A stretch of 51,863 nt of DNA. Origin: an uncultured Bacteroidia bacterium. Its GTDB lineage: Bacteria; Bacteroidota; Bacteroidia; Bacteroidales; ML635J-15. This document shows positions 1 through 10,000 of this stretch, piece by piece (the stretch's first letter is position 1; every line of letters begins with the position of its first letter). The position numbers were made by a program, and so were the translations under genes. The notes under the pieces are model-generated. The model made no database searches. It had not been told where the DNA came from and was given only the letters and a program-made list of their open reading frames with translations. Where the stretch lies: NCBI GenBank assembly GCA_902776565.1, contig CACYQN010000018.1:1-51863 (forward strand), written 5' to 3'.

Positions 1-84
1 CCCGATCCCATTCCGAACTCGGAAGCTAAGCTCACCAGCGCCGATGGTACTGCGTATTGTGGGAGAGTAGGTCGCCGCCGTCCT
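1..84 (+). rRNA. rrf: 5S ribosomal RNA, 3' part (5' end outside window)
   Basis: The first bases match the conserved 5S loop and helix region (CCGATCCCATTCCGAACTCGG), followed by the GATGGTACTG and GGGAGAGTAGGTCGCCGCC segments typical of the 3' half of bacterial 5S rRNA. About 30 bases of the 5' end are missing at the window edge. The 3' end is estimated because its pairing partner is outside. Being last before a strong terminator fits the usual 16S-23S-5S order. Confidence 0.93.
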
Positions 85-90
85 TCAAGG

Positions 91-119
91 TCCCGACTGT
101 CAAGTCGGGATTTTTTTTT
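91..119 (+). terminator. Rho-independent terminator of the rRNA operon
   Basis: An 8-bp perfect stem (TCCCGACT / AGTCGGGA) with a 4-base loop is followed by nine T residues. It lies a few bases after the 5S end and closes the rRNA operon. Confidence 0.92.
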
Positions 120-196
120 GTTTATACACCTGGCAAAAATCTGCTGCTATTCTTGGTAGAAATAAGAATTTAAACCATTTATATTGTATATTTTAT

Positions 197-204
197 TATT
201 TTTG
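197..204 (+). promoter_or_regulatory. Candidate -7 promoter box (TATTTTTG)
   Basis: The octamer fits the Bacteroidetes primary sigma -7 consensus TAnnTTTG and lies 26 bases before the start of the large surface-protein gene. No well spaced -33 TTG is evident, so the call is moderate. Confidence 0.4.
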
Positions 205-229
205 CATTTGATTGATAATATAAAAATAT

Positions 230-3200
230 ATGAAAAAGACTTTAATTATCAGCGTGTTGCTATTGTTATTTGCAATGAATTCAATGGCATTAAATGCGCC
301 TACATTGAGCAGTCCGAACAATAATCTTGAAAATTGCTATTCACGAATTGCATTCAGTTGGTCTAGTGTTTCGGGGGCATCGTATGTGCTGGAAGTAGAT
401 ACCTGTCCAGAATTTAATTCTGCATTGTTGCGACATATTTCTGTAACAAGCACTTCGCGAACAGAATATAATTTTCTATATGGCACAACATATTACTGGA
501 GGGTTATGGCAATATCGACTTCAGACAATACTGTTCAGTCAGACTGGTCGGAAACTCGGATGTTTACCACAATGGATGCTGTAACATTGAATTCACCAAG
601 CAACAATACCAGTCCAACAGCCAATTTTTATTCAAGGCAGAATTTTAAGTGGAGCAGTAGTATTGGTTCATCATCGTATATACTTCAGCTTGATACCGTT
701 CCTACTTTCAATTCGGGAATGCTACAGAGTATAGATGTGTCATCATCAAGCACATTCACAGATTCGTATGTGAACAAATATGTTTACAATATGCGATATG
801 GAACAATGTACTATTGGCGTGTTTGTGCCGTAAATACAGCGGACACATCTGGCTGGTCTGAAACTTGGCAATTTCACACTATTGACAAGGTGACATTAAG
901 TTCTCCAAGCAACGATACTTCTCCTACAGGTAGATTTTATACTCGTCAGGAGTTCAAATGGGAAAACTCAATAGGTTCTACTTTGTATATATTGCAGCTT
1001 GATACTGTTCCGACTTTCAATTCCAACTTGCTGCGTACTATTACCACAACAAACTCTAATTCAAATACCGACACATATTTGAGCAAGTATGTTTACGATA
1101 TGCGTTACGGTACAATGTACTACTGGCGTGTTTGTGCAGCAAATGCAGTTGATACATCAGGCTGGTCGTCAACTTGGCAATTCCATACTGTAGATAATGT
1201 TACGCTGTATTCTCCCAATGACACAAGTTCAACAGGCAGTTATTATACACGGCAGAATTTTCAATGGAAAAATTTAATAGGGTCGTCTTTATATATCATA
1301 GAGCTTGACACTACACCAAGTTTCAATTCTGGACTGTTGCGGACTTTAACATCATCAAACTCAAATTCAAACACAGATACATATATAAGCAAGTATATTT
1401 CTGATATGCGTTATGGCACAATGTATTATTGGCGTGTTTGTGCAGCGAATGCAGTTGATACATCAGGTTGGTCTGCCACATGGCAGTTACATACAACAGA
1501 CAGGGTTGTGCTGTATTCATTATCGAACGACACAAGTTCTACTAGCGGGTATTATACACGTCAATATTTAGAGTGGAATAATAACAAGGGCTCTTCCTCG
1601 TATATACTTCAACTTGACACGACCCCAAATTTCAATTCCAATGAACTTTTAGTTGCAAATGTTTCATCGTCAACAACAAACACCGACACATATAAAGGCA
1701 CATATATTTCCAATATGCTATATGGAACAATGTACTACTGGCGTGTATGTGCTGTAAATGCTGTTGATACATCTGGCTGGTCGTCAACTTGGCAGTTCCA
1801 TACCATAGACAAAGTTGTGCTGTATTCTCCATCAAACAATAGTACTGGATTGTCTGTTTCGTCACGCACTTTACAATGGTATAATAACAAAGGCTCTTCT
1901 TCATATATTGTTCAAGTTGATACAACCACAAACTTTAACTCTGTATTATTGCGTAATTTGAGCGTTTCTTCTTCTATGACAAATACGGATACCTATAAGA
2001 GTACAAGCATAACAAATATGCGTTATGGTACAACATATTACTGGCGTGTTCGTGCTGTAAATGCCGCTGTTGACACATCGGGTTGGTCAGCAATTTGGAA
2101 ATTCACAACTGCATACCAACTTACTTCTGGTCCAACATTGATAAGCCCGTTAAACGATTCTGTTGGTGCAACACATAGCAATATTCTTCTCGCATGGCAA
2201 GCAATGGACAATGTTAATGGGTATCATTATGAAGTAAGTACGAGCAGTAGTTTCGAAAACATGGTAGCATCAGGAAACACAACGCTTACATTCAATGTTG
2301 TCAGATTGCAGCCCAGTACCACCTACTATTGGCGCGTTCAAGCATACGACAACAATGGAAACTCTCCATATTCTACTATTTGGCATTTCACCACGGCGGA
2401 TGTACAACTTGTTGCCCCGGTATTGTTGGCTCCTGCAGACAACAGCACTATAACGCAGTCAAATATCACACTATCGTGGCAGGATGTATTTGGCGCGCTA
2501 GGTTACGACATTCAGCTTTCAATCGATGAGAATTTTGCATTTGCTGTAAGCAACTACAATACTGCAGCTACTAACTTTGCATTGTCTGGACTTCCCGAGA
2601 ATACGACATTTTTCTGGAGGGTGCGTTCTGCGAACAATAATGCTCAAAGCGAGTGGTCTGACATTTGGCAATTCACCATTGGCACATGCCAAACTTCGCA
2701 AACAACGCTATATTATGAAATGTGTTATGGTAGTTCCTATGATTTTGGAGCATCGTCACTTACACAATCGGGTACATATTCGCTTTCTCTAACAAATCAA
2801 TATGGTTGTGATAGTGTTGTAACTTTATATCTTACAGTAAATTATCCTATTACAAGAGATATTGAAGTTTCTGCTTGTGAGTCATATGGGTGGAATGGTC
2901 AAACATATACTGAAAGTGGTAATTATGTTAGAACTTTCACTGCTACCAATGGTTGTGATTCAGTTGTTACCCTGCATTTGACAATAAATCAACCGCAGAC
3001 TGAGCTTGTCGAAGTCTCGGCTTGTGAATCATACAATTGGAATGGAACAACTTATACTGCAAGTGGCAACTATCAGCAGACATTCACTGCTACCAATGGT
3101 TGTGACTCGGTTGTAACATTACATTTGACAATAAATCATCCGACTACGGCAGAATTTACAGTTTCCGCTTGCGACTCCTACGAATGGAATGGTGAAACTT

Positions 3201-4009
3201 ATACCGAAAGTGGCAACTATACGGAAACATTCACTTCTGCAAGTGGTTGCGACAGCGTTGTTACCTTGCATCTGACAATTAACCATCCGCAGGCTCAACA
3301 ATTTGAAGCCGAGGCTTGCAATTTCTATGTATGGAACGGAACAACATACACCGAAAGTGGCACCTATATAGGAACATTTACTTCTGTTAGTGGTTGCGAT
3401 TCTGTTGTGACATTGCATTTGACAATCAATCATCCGCAGGCTGAGCTTGTCGAAGTCTCGGCTTGCAACTTATATGTATGGAATGGAACAACATACACCG
3501 AAAGTGGCACCTATACGGGAACATTCACTGCTGCCAATGGTTGTGACTCGGTTGTTACATTGCACCTGACTATCAATGAATCGGTAACCTACGAGTTCGA
3601 TACAACTGCAAATGAATCATTCGTATGGAATGGTGAAACATTTACCGAAACTGGCGATTACACTCAGGCTTTCACTGCTGCCAACGGTTGCGATTCAATT
3701 GTAACCTTGCATTTGAATGTCATTACGGGAATTTCGGAAGCAGAAATGCAGATAAGCATTTTCCCAAATCCAGCAAACGACATCTTGAACATCACATCAT
3801 CTGAAACAATTTCTGAAATAGAAATCGTAAATGCTTTGGGACAGGTTGTAAAGCGCATAGATGTAAACGCAGACAATGCGGTTTGCGATGTTGAAGATTT
3901 GACTAGCGGGGTGTATGTGGTGAGAATATACGGCCGACCCTTCGGTACTTCGACAAGCTCAGCAACCGAAGCTCAGGGGGCGGCTTTGCGAAAATTTGTA
4001 AAAGAATAG
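230..4009 (+). CDS. Large secreted repeat protein with T9SS type A sorting domain
   Basis: A 1259-residue surface or secreted protein. Residues 1-20 form a signal peptide. About eight fibronectin type III-like modules of roughly 100 residues follow (about 24-815), each with the YYWRV..N strand and a W.F.T end. Then come five to six copies of a 49-50 residue unit (about 840-1165) with the pattern SACxxYxWNGxTYTESG and GCDSVVTLHLTIN. The C-terminus (about 1167-1259) has the FPNPANDIL and GVYVVRIYG motifs of the T9SS type A domain, which in this family directs outer-membrane export and anchoring. Adhesion or matrix binding is an inference. The last strand of the sorting domain is interrupted by a palindromic element (3932-3985) translated in frame. 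Clearly a real gene; substrate unknown. Confidence 0.9.
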   Translation: MKKTLIISVLLLLFAMNSMALNAPTLSSPNNNLENCYSRIAFSWSSVSGASYVLEVDTCPEFNSALLRHISVTSTSRTEYNFLYGTTYYWRVMAISTSDNTVQSDWSETRMFTTMDAVTLNSPSNNTSPTANFYSRQNFKWSSSIGSSSYILQLDTVPTFNSGMLQSIDVSSSSTFTDSYVNKYVYNMRYGTMYYWRVCAVNTADTSGWSETWQFHTIDKVTLSSPSNDTSPTGRFYTRQEFKWENSIGSTLYILQLDTVPTFNSNLLRTITTTNSNSNTDTYLSKYVYDMRYGTMYYWRVCAANAVDTSGWSSTWQFHTVDNVTLYSPNDTSSTGSYYTRQNFQWKNLIGSSLYIIELDTTPSFNSGLLRTLTSSNSNSNTDTYISKYISDMRYGTMYYWRVCAANAVDTSGWSATWQLHTTDRVVLYSLSNDTSSTSGYYTRQYLEWNNNKGSSSYILQLDTTPNFNSNELLVANVSSSTTNTDTYKGTYISNMLYGTMYYWRVCAVNAVDTSGWSSTWQFHTIDKVVLYSPSNNSTGLSVSSRTLQWYNNKGSSSYIVQVDTTTNFNSVLLRNLSVSSSMTNTDTYKSTSITNMRYGTTYYWRVRAVNAAVDTSGWSAIWKFTTAYQLTSGPTLISPLNDSVGATHSNILLAWQAMDNVNGYHYEVSTSSSFENMVASGNTTLTFNVVRLQPSTTYYWRVQAYDNNGNSPYSTIWHFTTADVQLVAPVLLAPADNSTITQSNITLSWQDVFGALGYDIQLSIDENFAFAVSNYNTAATNFALSGLPENTTFFWRVRSANNNAQSEWSDIWQFTIGTCQTSQTTLYYEMCYGSSYDFGASSLTQSGTYSLSLTNQYGCDSVVTLYLTVNYPITRDIEVSACESYGWNGQTYTESGNYVRTFTATNGCDSVVTLHLTINQPQTELVEVSACESYNWNGTTYTASGNYQQTFTATNGCDSVVTLHLTINHPTTAEFTVSACDSYEWNGETYTESGNYTETFTSASGCDSVVTLHLTINHPQAQQFEAEACNFYVWNGTTYTESGTYIGTFTSVSGCDSVVTLHLTINHPQAELVEVSACNLYVWNGTTYTESGTYTGTFTAANGCDSVVTLHLTINESVTYEFDTTANESFVWNGETFTETGDYTQAFTAANGCDSIVTLHLNVITGISEAEMQISIFPNPANDILNITSSETISEIEIVNALGQVVKRIDVNADNAVCDVEDLTSGVYVVRIYGRPFGTSTSSATEAQGAALRKFVKE
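2866..3720 (+). repeat. Tandem coding repeats, about 147-150 bp unit
   Basis: Inside the T9SS protein gene, near-identical units recur with starts near 2868, 3018, 3165, 3312 and 3459 plus a diverged sixth. Each encodes one 49-50 residue module with conserved WNG, GCDSVVTLHLTIN. The similarity at DNA level suggests recent expansion and gene conversion. Confidence 0.85.
3932..3985. repeat. Palindromic element inserted in coding sequence (CTTCGAC...GCTCAGGG family)
   Basis: The stretch holds nested inverted repeats: CTTCGGT near 3939 pairs with ACCGAAG near 3965, and inside is CTTCGACAAGCTCAG. The reverse complement of that inner arm occurs again at 3440-3455 (and largely at 3002-3016) in the same gene. 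It adds the residues RPFGTSTSSATEAQG to the end of the sorting domain without breaking the frame. Confidence 0.75.
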
Positions 4010-4033
4010 GATATGAAAAATACACAATAATGA

Positions 4034-4058
4034 AGGGCGGTTAATTCCGTCCTTTTTG
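4034..4058 (+). terminator. Terminator after the T9SS protein gene
   Basis: The arms AGGGCGG and CCGTCCT form an imperfect 7-bp stem with a TTAATT loop, followed by TTTTTG. It lies 25 bases after the stop codon. Confidence 0.65.
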
Positions 4059-4129
4059 TTATGAGATATATTGTATTTGTAAATTTGTTTCTATTTTTCA
4101 ATACCTGTCCGTAGGATACTAAATTTTCT

Positions 4130-4137
4130 TACCTTTG
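4130..4137 (+). promoter_or_regulatory. Candidate -7 promoter box (TACCTTTG) almost at the start codon
   Basis: TACCTTTG fits TAnnTTTG and ends four bases before the ATG at 4142, so transcription from it would start at or next to the initiation codon. No good -33 TTG is present. Confidence 0.35.
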
Positions 4138-4141
4138 CATT

Positions 4142-4942
4142 ATGAACATAGAGAATATTTGCAAACAGACTGTATTTGTGGCCGAGAATGCTGCCGAAAT
4201 CATCCGTAGCCACATCAATAGTGCCGACTATAAAATCGACGCCAAGGGAAAGAACGATTTCGTTACCGAAATTGATAAGAAAACCGAGAAATTCATCGTT
4301 GACGAACTGCAAAGGATATTGCCCGATGCCGGTTTCATCGCCGAGGAAAGGTCATCGTTGAAGGTCGGCGAGGTTTTCAACTGGATAGTTGACCCGATTG
4401 ACGGAACTTCCAATTTCATACACGGGATTTATCCTTGCTCTGTAAGCATTGCCCTGAAGCAGAACGACGAGATTGTCGTCGGGGTGGTGTACGAAGTGGG
4501 GTTGAAGGAATGTTTCCATGCCTACAAGAACGGTGGTGCGTGGCTCAACGGCGAGAAAATTTCCGTTTCAAAGGTAAATTCCGTTTCTAATGCCTTTGTC
4601 GCAACCGGGTTTCCATACAACAGGTTTGAAATCATAAATCCGTACATCGATTTGCTGAAGCATTTTGTCACTAATGCACAGGGAGTTAGACGATTGGGTT
4701 CGGCTGCCGTGGATATGGCTTACGTTGCTGCGGGACGCTTCGATGCTTTCTACGAGTACGACCTGAAACCTTACGATGTGGCGGCTGGTATAATCATTTT
4801 GCAGGAGGCTGGCGGCAAGGTCTGCGACTTTTCTGGTGGCGACAACTATCTGTTCGGTGGCGAAATGGTTGCTACAAATTCGTTGATACACAAGGAATTT
4901 TCTTCCATAGTAACAAAATTTATGAATGGATGCAAGGGCTAA
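4142..4942 (+). CDS. suhB: Inositol monophosphatase family protein
   Basis: A 266-residue Mg-dependent sugar-phosphate phosphatase of the IMPase/SuhB/CysQ superfamily. Metal-binding motif A is seen as WIVDPIDGTSNF at about residues 80-91, an upstream metal-ligand Glu in FIAEE near 62-66, and motif B as the PYDVAAGIIILQEAGG segment near 212-227. Length is normal for the family. The exact substrate (inositol-1-phosphate, PAP or another) cannot be told from sequence; the symbol is a family label only. The gene overlaps the following rhomboid gene by 17 bases, so the two are translated from one message. Confidence 0.92.
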   Translation: MNIENICKQTVFVAENAAEIIRSHINSADYKIDAKGKNDFVTEIDKKTEKFIVDELQRILPDAGFIAEERSSLKVGEVFNWIVDPIDGTSNFIHGIYPCSVSIALKQNDEIVVGVVYEVGLKECFHAYKNGGAWLNGEKISVSKVNSVSNAFVATGFPYNRFEIINPYIDLLKHFVTNAQGVRRLGSAAVDMAYVAAGRFDAFYEYDLKPYDVAAGIIILQEAGGKVCDFSGGDNYLFGGEMVATNSLIHKEFSSIVTKFMNGCKG

Positions 4943-5603
4943 GATAGAGATTAGGCGCTTGCTTGCGGCGGCTGTCATTCCCACGTTCTTTATGGTCCTG
5001 TGCTGGATGATGTTCGCTGCCGAAAGACTGCTGGATGTGAGTTTCTCGCAGTACGGACTTATGCCGCGGGAAATTTCGCACTGGTTCGGTGTGTTCACAA
5101 TGCCTTTTCTTCATGCTAATCTTTCCCACATTTTCTCCAACACAGTGAGTTTCGTTGTGCTTGGAACTATGCTTTTTTACTTTTACCCCGAAAAGGCACT
5201 GCGTGTTTTCCTTATTTCGTACATTTTTACCGGAATATTGACGTGGATAATCGGTATCGGTGGTGTACACATCGGGGCAAGTGGAATGATATATGCCTTT
5301 GCTGCATACATATTTACGGTTGGCGCACGAAGCGGAAACATCCAGAATATGGCACTGTCGCTGATTGTTGTTTTCTTGTACGGCAGTATGGTGTGGGGAC
5401 TGTATCCGCAAAATACTGGCATAAGTTGGGAAGGCCATCTGGCAGGGGCGGTTACGGGACTTGTATGCGCCTTTATCTATCCAATCAAAAAGGTTGTTCA
5501 CGACCTTGACGACGAGGACGATGATGACTACGATACGACCTTTGAAGGCTCTGATATTGAGATAAAATACCATTATGCATCAGGAAAGGAGAAAAATGAG
5601 TAA
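4926..5603 (+). CDS. Rhomboid family intramembrane serine protease
   Basis: A 225-residue polytopic membrane protein with about six hydrophobic segments. The rhomboid signature is complete: HANLSHIFSN in the second segment (HxxxxHxxxN), the catalytic serine in IGASGMIYA near residue 119, and the catalytic histidine in EGHLAGAVTG near residue 171. Rhomboids cleave transmembrane helices inside the membrane; the substrate here is unknown. The C-terminal tail is acidic (DDEDDDDYD) and cytoplasmic. It overlaps the IMPase gene upstream and the radical SAM gene downstream, indicating a three-gene operon. Confidence 0.93.
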   Translation: MDARAKIEIRRLLAAAVIPTFFMVLCWMMFAAERLLDVSFSQYGLMPREISHWFGVFTMPFLHANLSHIFSNTVSFVVLGTMLFYFYPEKALRVFLISYIFTGILTWIIGIGGVHIGASGMIYAFAAYIFTVGARSGNIQNMALSLIVVFLYGSMVWGLYPQNTGISWEGHLAGAVTGLVCAFIYPIKKVVHDLDDEDDDDYDTTFEGSDIEIKYHYASGKEKNE

Positions 5604-6591
5604 CGCATTGCAGTGGAACGACTATTCATCGTACATCCGCAGGACTTTTGGCGAGCGGGTGCAGAAAATCTCTGTAAATGCGGGTTTTACATGTCCCAAC
5701 CGCGACGGAAAGATTAGCACCGACGGCTGCATTTATTGCACCAACAAAAGTTTCAGTCCGTTTTATTGCAATTCCGATGATTCCATTGCCGTGCAGTTGC
5801 AGAAGGGAATAGATTTTTTCAGACCGAAGTACAGTGCACAGAAATATCTGGCTTATTTTCAGTCATATACTAATACGTATGTGCCAGACAGGAGCGAAAA
5901 ACCTTCCCTTCGACCCTTCGACATGCTCAGGGAGCGAAGCTCAGGGGACGGTTTGGAGCTGTTAAGACAAAAATTCGATGAAGCCCTCTCCGTTGATGGA
6001 GTGATTGGCCTTGTTGTTTCTACCCGTCCCGATTGTATTGACGATGAGATACTTAGACTTCTTGCCGACTATGCTGCAAGCAATTACGTTGAAATTGAAT
6101 ATGGACTTGAATCAACCAAAAACTCAACCTTGGAATTTATAAATCGCGGACATACCTACGAGCAGGCGGTCGAGGCAGTTGAGCTGACGCAAAAATATGG
6201 CATAATGTGCGGACTTCACCTCATAATCGGTTTGCCTTACGAAACCGAAGACGACTTTTATGCACATGCCGAGAAAATTTCCCATTTACCAATCTCAACT
6301 CTGAAACTCCATCAGATGCAGGTACTTAGGACTACGCGACTGGAAAAGTTGTATGCCGAAAATCCGAATATGCTTACCGACTTGTCGCTGGAGAATTATG
6401 TGCGCATAGTTGCCAATTTTATGGACATCCTTAATCCAGAGATAATTGTAGAACGCCTCACCAGCGAATCTCCACGCGATATGCTTTTGTATCCCGACTG
6501 GGGTGGACGAAAAAATTTCGAGGTGGCGCATATTGTGGATGCTTATATGAAGAGGAACGGGATGTATCAGGGGCGGAATTTTAAAGGCTAA
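5596..6591 (+). CDS. Radical SAM protein, TIGR01212/YhcC family, with inserted palindromic segment
   Basis: About 331 residues from the chosen start, the ATG at 5596, which overlaps the rhomboid stop by 8 bases and follows an AGGAAAGGAG stretch; an in-frame ATG at 5575 lies inside the rhomboid gene and is less likely. The 4Fe-4S site is C33-x11-C45-x2-C48, as in the YhcC group of radical SAM enzymes, and STRPDCIDDEIL and GLHLIIGLPYET are family motifs. The substrate of this family is not settled. Between YTNTY and ELLRQKFDEAL about 24 residues (DRSEKPSLRPFDMLRERSSG region) appear extra relative to the family pattern as I know it, and their DNA is a palindromic element (5905-5953). Confidence 0.9.
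   Translation: MSNALQWNDYSSYIRRTFGERVQKISVNAGFTCPNRDGKISTDGCIYCTNKSFSPFYCNSDDSIAVQLQKGIDFFRPKYSAQKYLAYFQSYTNTYVPDRSEKPSLRPFDMLRERSSGDGLELLRQKFDEALSVDGVIGLVVSTRPDCIDDEILRLLADYAASNYVEIEYGLESTKNSTLEFINRGHTYEQAVEAVELTQKYGIMCGLHLIIGLPYETEDDFYAHAEKISHLPISTLKLHQMQVLRTTRLEKLYAENPNMLTDLSLENYVRIVANFMDILNPEIIVERLTSESPRDMLLYPDWGGRKNFEVAHIVDAYMKRNGMYQGRNFKG
5905..5953. repeat. Palindromic element in frame inside the radical SAM gene
   Basis: CCCTTCGACCCTTCGACATG and the following GCTCAGGGAGCGAAGCTCAGGGG make nested inverted repeats of the CCCTTCGAC/GCTCAGGG family also found at 3932, 19336 and 40614. It is translated without a stop and lengthens the protein between two conserved motifs. Confidence 0.78.
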
Positions 6592-6695
6592 CAGAAGAAA
6601 AGGCTAACAGGCAGACAGTCGTTAACGACCTTAATGACAGTGGGGGAGTCCGTTAGTCTGTAAGCCTGTTAGACTGTTAGCCAGTAAGACAGCAA
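6590..6695. repeat. Intergenic palindromic element, AAAGGCTAACAG family
   Basis: GGCTAACAG near 6590 and 6602-6612 is complementary to CTGTTAGCC near 6674-6682, with an inner AGTCGTTAACGAC and repeated GTTAGTCTG/GTTAGACTG words. A relative in inverse orientation lies at 43403-43490, at the end of the CRISPR array. Confidence 0.65.
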
Positions 6696-6706
6696 GACAT
6701 TTACCA

Positions 6707-6737
6707 TTGTTTTGGATAGAAAAAATTATTATCTTTG
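6707..6737 (+). promoter_or_regulatory. Promoter of the lipoprotein gene (TTG-20-TATCTTTG)
   Basis: A TTG at 6707-6709 is separated by 20 bases from TATCTTTG at 6730-6737, matching the Bacteroidetes -33/-7 arrangement. The start codon is 15 bases further. Confidence 0.6.
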
Positions 6738-6752
6738 GCAAAAAAATAACAG

Positions 6753-7052
6753 ATGAAAAAATTAGCTTTTATAATTATCCTAATTGCTTCATTTATAGCG
6801 GTTTCTTGTCGTGTAAAAAATTCTTGTGAGATTAATCACACTGGAAGTATAGCCGTAATTAATAATTATGGAGAAACCGTGGAGCTTCGCATCAACAACG
6901 AAAAGATTGGTGAGATAGAAAACGGAAACGTTATTAAATCCGACAGGGTGGTCGGCAAATACGATGTAAATGTCGTAAAGTTCCCAAACGTATGGGATAC
7001 AACCATCAATGTAGTTGAGTGTCAGATTATTGAATATACAATAAGAAAATAG
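6753..7052 (+). CDS. Small putative lipoprotein
   Basis: A 99-residue protein that I do not recognise. Residues 1-18 are a lipoprotein signal peptide ending in the lipobox IAVSC, with C19 as the probable lipidated residue. The rest (about 35-99) is predicted beta-rich, with the pattern of a small sandwich domain (VELRINNEKIGEI, YDVNVVKFPN). It ends 7 bases before the helicase gene in the same orientation, so it may share a message with it, but a functional link is not implied. A real gene by signal peptide and promoter. Confidence 0.75.
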   Translation: MKKLAFIIILIASFIAVSCRVKNSCEINHTGSIAVINNYGETVELRINNEKIGEIENGNVIKSDRVVGKYDVNVVKFPNVWDTTINVVECQIIEYTIRK

Positions 7053-7059
7053 TCTGCTG

Positions 7060-10000
7060 ATGGATAATCTGTCTGTATATTCTGCATCGGCAGGCTCGGG
7101 AAAGACGTTTACCATTGCGTACGAGTACATTTCGATGATGCTGAAGGCGGAAAACTATTCCGCTTTCCGTAATATTCTTGCCGTAACGTTTACCAATAAG
7201 GCCTGCGACGAGATGAAGTCGCGAATAGTGCTGAACTTGTTCCAGATTTCTAATGTTGACAAGGCTCCCGATGACTTGAAAAAGAAAACTAAAGGTATCA
7301 TCGACAAGATAAAGGAAAGAACGGGTCTTGACGAGTCAACCATAATCAGGCGTTCTCGGAATTTCTTTACGCAGATTATACACGACTATTCGTTTTTCTC
7401 GGTACATACAATTGACAGTTTTTTCCAAAAAATCGTCAGAAATCTGACATACGAGCTTGATATGCAGCAGAATTACGAGTTGGAACTGAATACCAGCCTT
7501 GTGATTTCGCAGCTTGTCGATGACATTATGTTGAGGGCTGAGTCTGATGCCGAACTTAACAAGTACATATCGTCGATGATTGAGGATAATATCGAAGCAG
7601 AAAAAAAATGGATTCCCAAGGAAGCGATAAAAAGTTTCATTTTGCAGGCTGTTGCTGCCGACTATAAATTTTCTGATTTTGATATTGATGCATACGAGGC
7701 GAAAATAGACGGCATTATCAAGGATTTTTGTGACGAGTTCAAGAAAAATATCGACGGAATTACAGCTAAAATAAAGAGTAATGGGTTGAACGATGATGAT
7801 TTTTCTCATATTAGCGGTGGCATCTACAACACATACAAGAGTTTCTCCAATTTCGATAGTGGAAAATCATTATGCCTGGATATGCTTCTTGATAAATTTT
7901 CCGCCGACAAATTTTTACAGGACAATTGGTTTAAGAAAGATTCAAAAAATACGGGGCTTGTCAGTGTGTTCAAGCCGTTTACTGATGAAATAAGCAAACT
8001 AGATTCTGTTTACGATTCTAAATACAAGAAGTTCTGTACGGCATATATGGTCAAGAAGAACCTTAATCTTGTACGCCTGTATGCCAAGGCAAGCGAAATC
8101 CTGCACGAAAACCTTGGGCGCGATTCTGTGTTCCTGCTTTCGGATGTGCCGTCGTTGCTGTCGAAGATAATAAGAAGCAATGATGATGGAAGCGGTGATG
8201 TGTCGGTGATGCCGTTCGTATTTGAAAGCATCGGCACAAAGTACGACAATTTTATGATAGACGAGTTCCAGGACACAGGAATCAAGCAGTGGGACATTTT
8301 CCAGACTATGCTGCACGATGCCTTGTCGCAGGGACACGACAGCATTGTGGTAGGTGACATCAAGCAGTCGATTTACTCGTGGCGCGGTGGCGACTGGCGG
8401 ATTCTTTCGCGGTTGGCGAACCGAGATAGGGAAGAATTGCTTGCGGATTACTGCGGACTGAAAAGCCTTACTGATAATCACAGGACTGCAAGGAATATTG
8501 TCGAGTTTAACAACGATTTTTTCTATCAGGAATACACGAAAAATGAAAGTTTGTTTGGCGATGAAAAAATAGACCCGCAGTTCAAGTCGCTTTACGATGA
8601 TGTCTGGCAGGGTGTAACGGAAGATAAGGATTCCGAAATAAATGTGAGGTTGTACGGCAGTGATGGCGATAGTTCGGATGAAACTCTGTCTGACCGCATT
8701 TTCAAGGATATGGTTTCCGAAATTGAGAACTTGCAGTTGAATCACAATGTTCCGCCAAGCAAGATTATGATACTTGTCCGCAAGAAGAGCGAAGCAAGTT
8801 TTGTGGCAAATAGCTTTCTTGCTATTGCCGAGTCAGACAGAAAGCCGGGCGTGCGCTACGATGTGGTTTCCGACGAAGCCCTTTATATCTCCACCAACCG
8901 TGCGGTGAAGATTATTCTGGCATATATGCGCTATATCCTTAGCAATAAGGCTGGTAAAAACGATGACGACAAAAGCGCCAACTATGATATTTCGCTTGTA
9001 GAGTCGGCATACCTCTATTATTTGGAGAAGAATAATCTTGAGGTCTGTTCCTGCTTTAACAAGGAAGAGATGGTGCAGGCGTTTCTGGAGGATTTGAATC
9101 CTGATGGAGAACCGTTGGAAAAGCAGGATTTGGGAAAACTTAAGTTTTTGTCGGAGAAACAGTCTTTTGAGATTGTTGACATTATGATTGGCAGGCTCAA
9201 GCTAAACGAAAACGGCAGAAATGTACCTTTCTTGATTGCATTCAGGAATGTTGTTCACAATTTTTCCGAAAAGTCAACCGACCTGCAATCGTTTATTGAC
9301 TACTGGGACGAGCGTGGTTCGGAGGAGACACTGAAGATTCCAGAAAGCCAGAATGCAATGAAAATCATAACAATCCATAAGTCGAAGGGACTTGAAGCCG
9401 ATTACATTTTCATACCGTTCTGCAACTGGGAGTTTGTCGGTAGCGGAGGTGTAGGTGTTGAGTATATGTTTGTGGATGAGCCTATTGAAGGGAAATTGTC
9501 GGGCGATGGAAAGGTGATAAAGATACCCGTTGCCGGCAAGAAGGCGTTGGAAAAGACAAGTATGGCGGCAGAATACAACGCAAATCTCTACCGCAAGGCT
9601 ATCGAGTCGTACAATTTGCTATATGTGGCATTTACAAGGGCTAAATATGGGCTTTATGTGTCGGCGATAGAAAAGACTGAGAGTAATAAAGACGAAAAGA
9701 AAGCTGCCAAGCCATCTAAACTGACGCATGTTTCGCAATTGCTTTCCGATTATTTCTCGGACGAAAGTCTGGACGGTGATATTGTTGTCCCGACCAAAGG
9801 TGAAACGCTTAGAAAAAGAAGCGACGGTTGGAATATGTCCAAAGATTCTTCAGCAAATGTCAGGATATTTACAAAGGGCGGACTTTCGGCAAAGGACGAG
9901 AAAAAAACACCTTCCAATGGCGATTTTATTACCGACTATCCTGTTTGTAAAAAGCCACAGATTAGCATTGTACATCACCTGCGCGATGATGTTGAAGGCG

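Noticed and set aside
7999..8745. Long minus-strand frame inside the helicase gene, and similar long frames opposite ptb, pta, ackA and suhB
   Set aside because: They lie opposite well supported genes and have no family motifs; they result from codon bias in the real genes.
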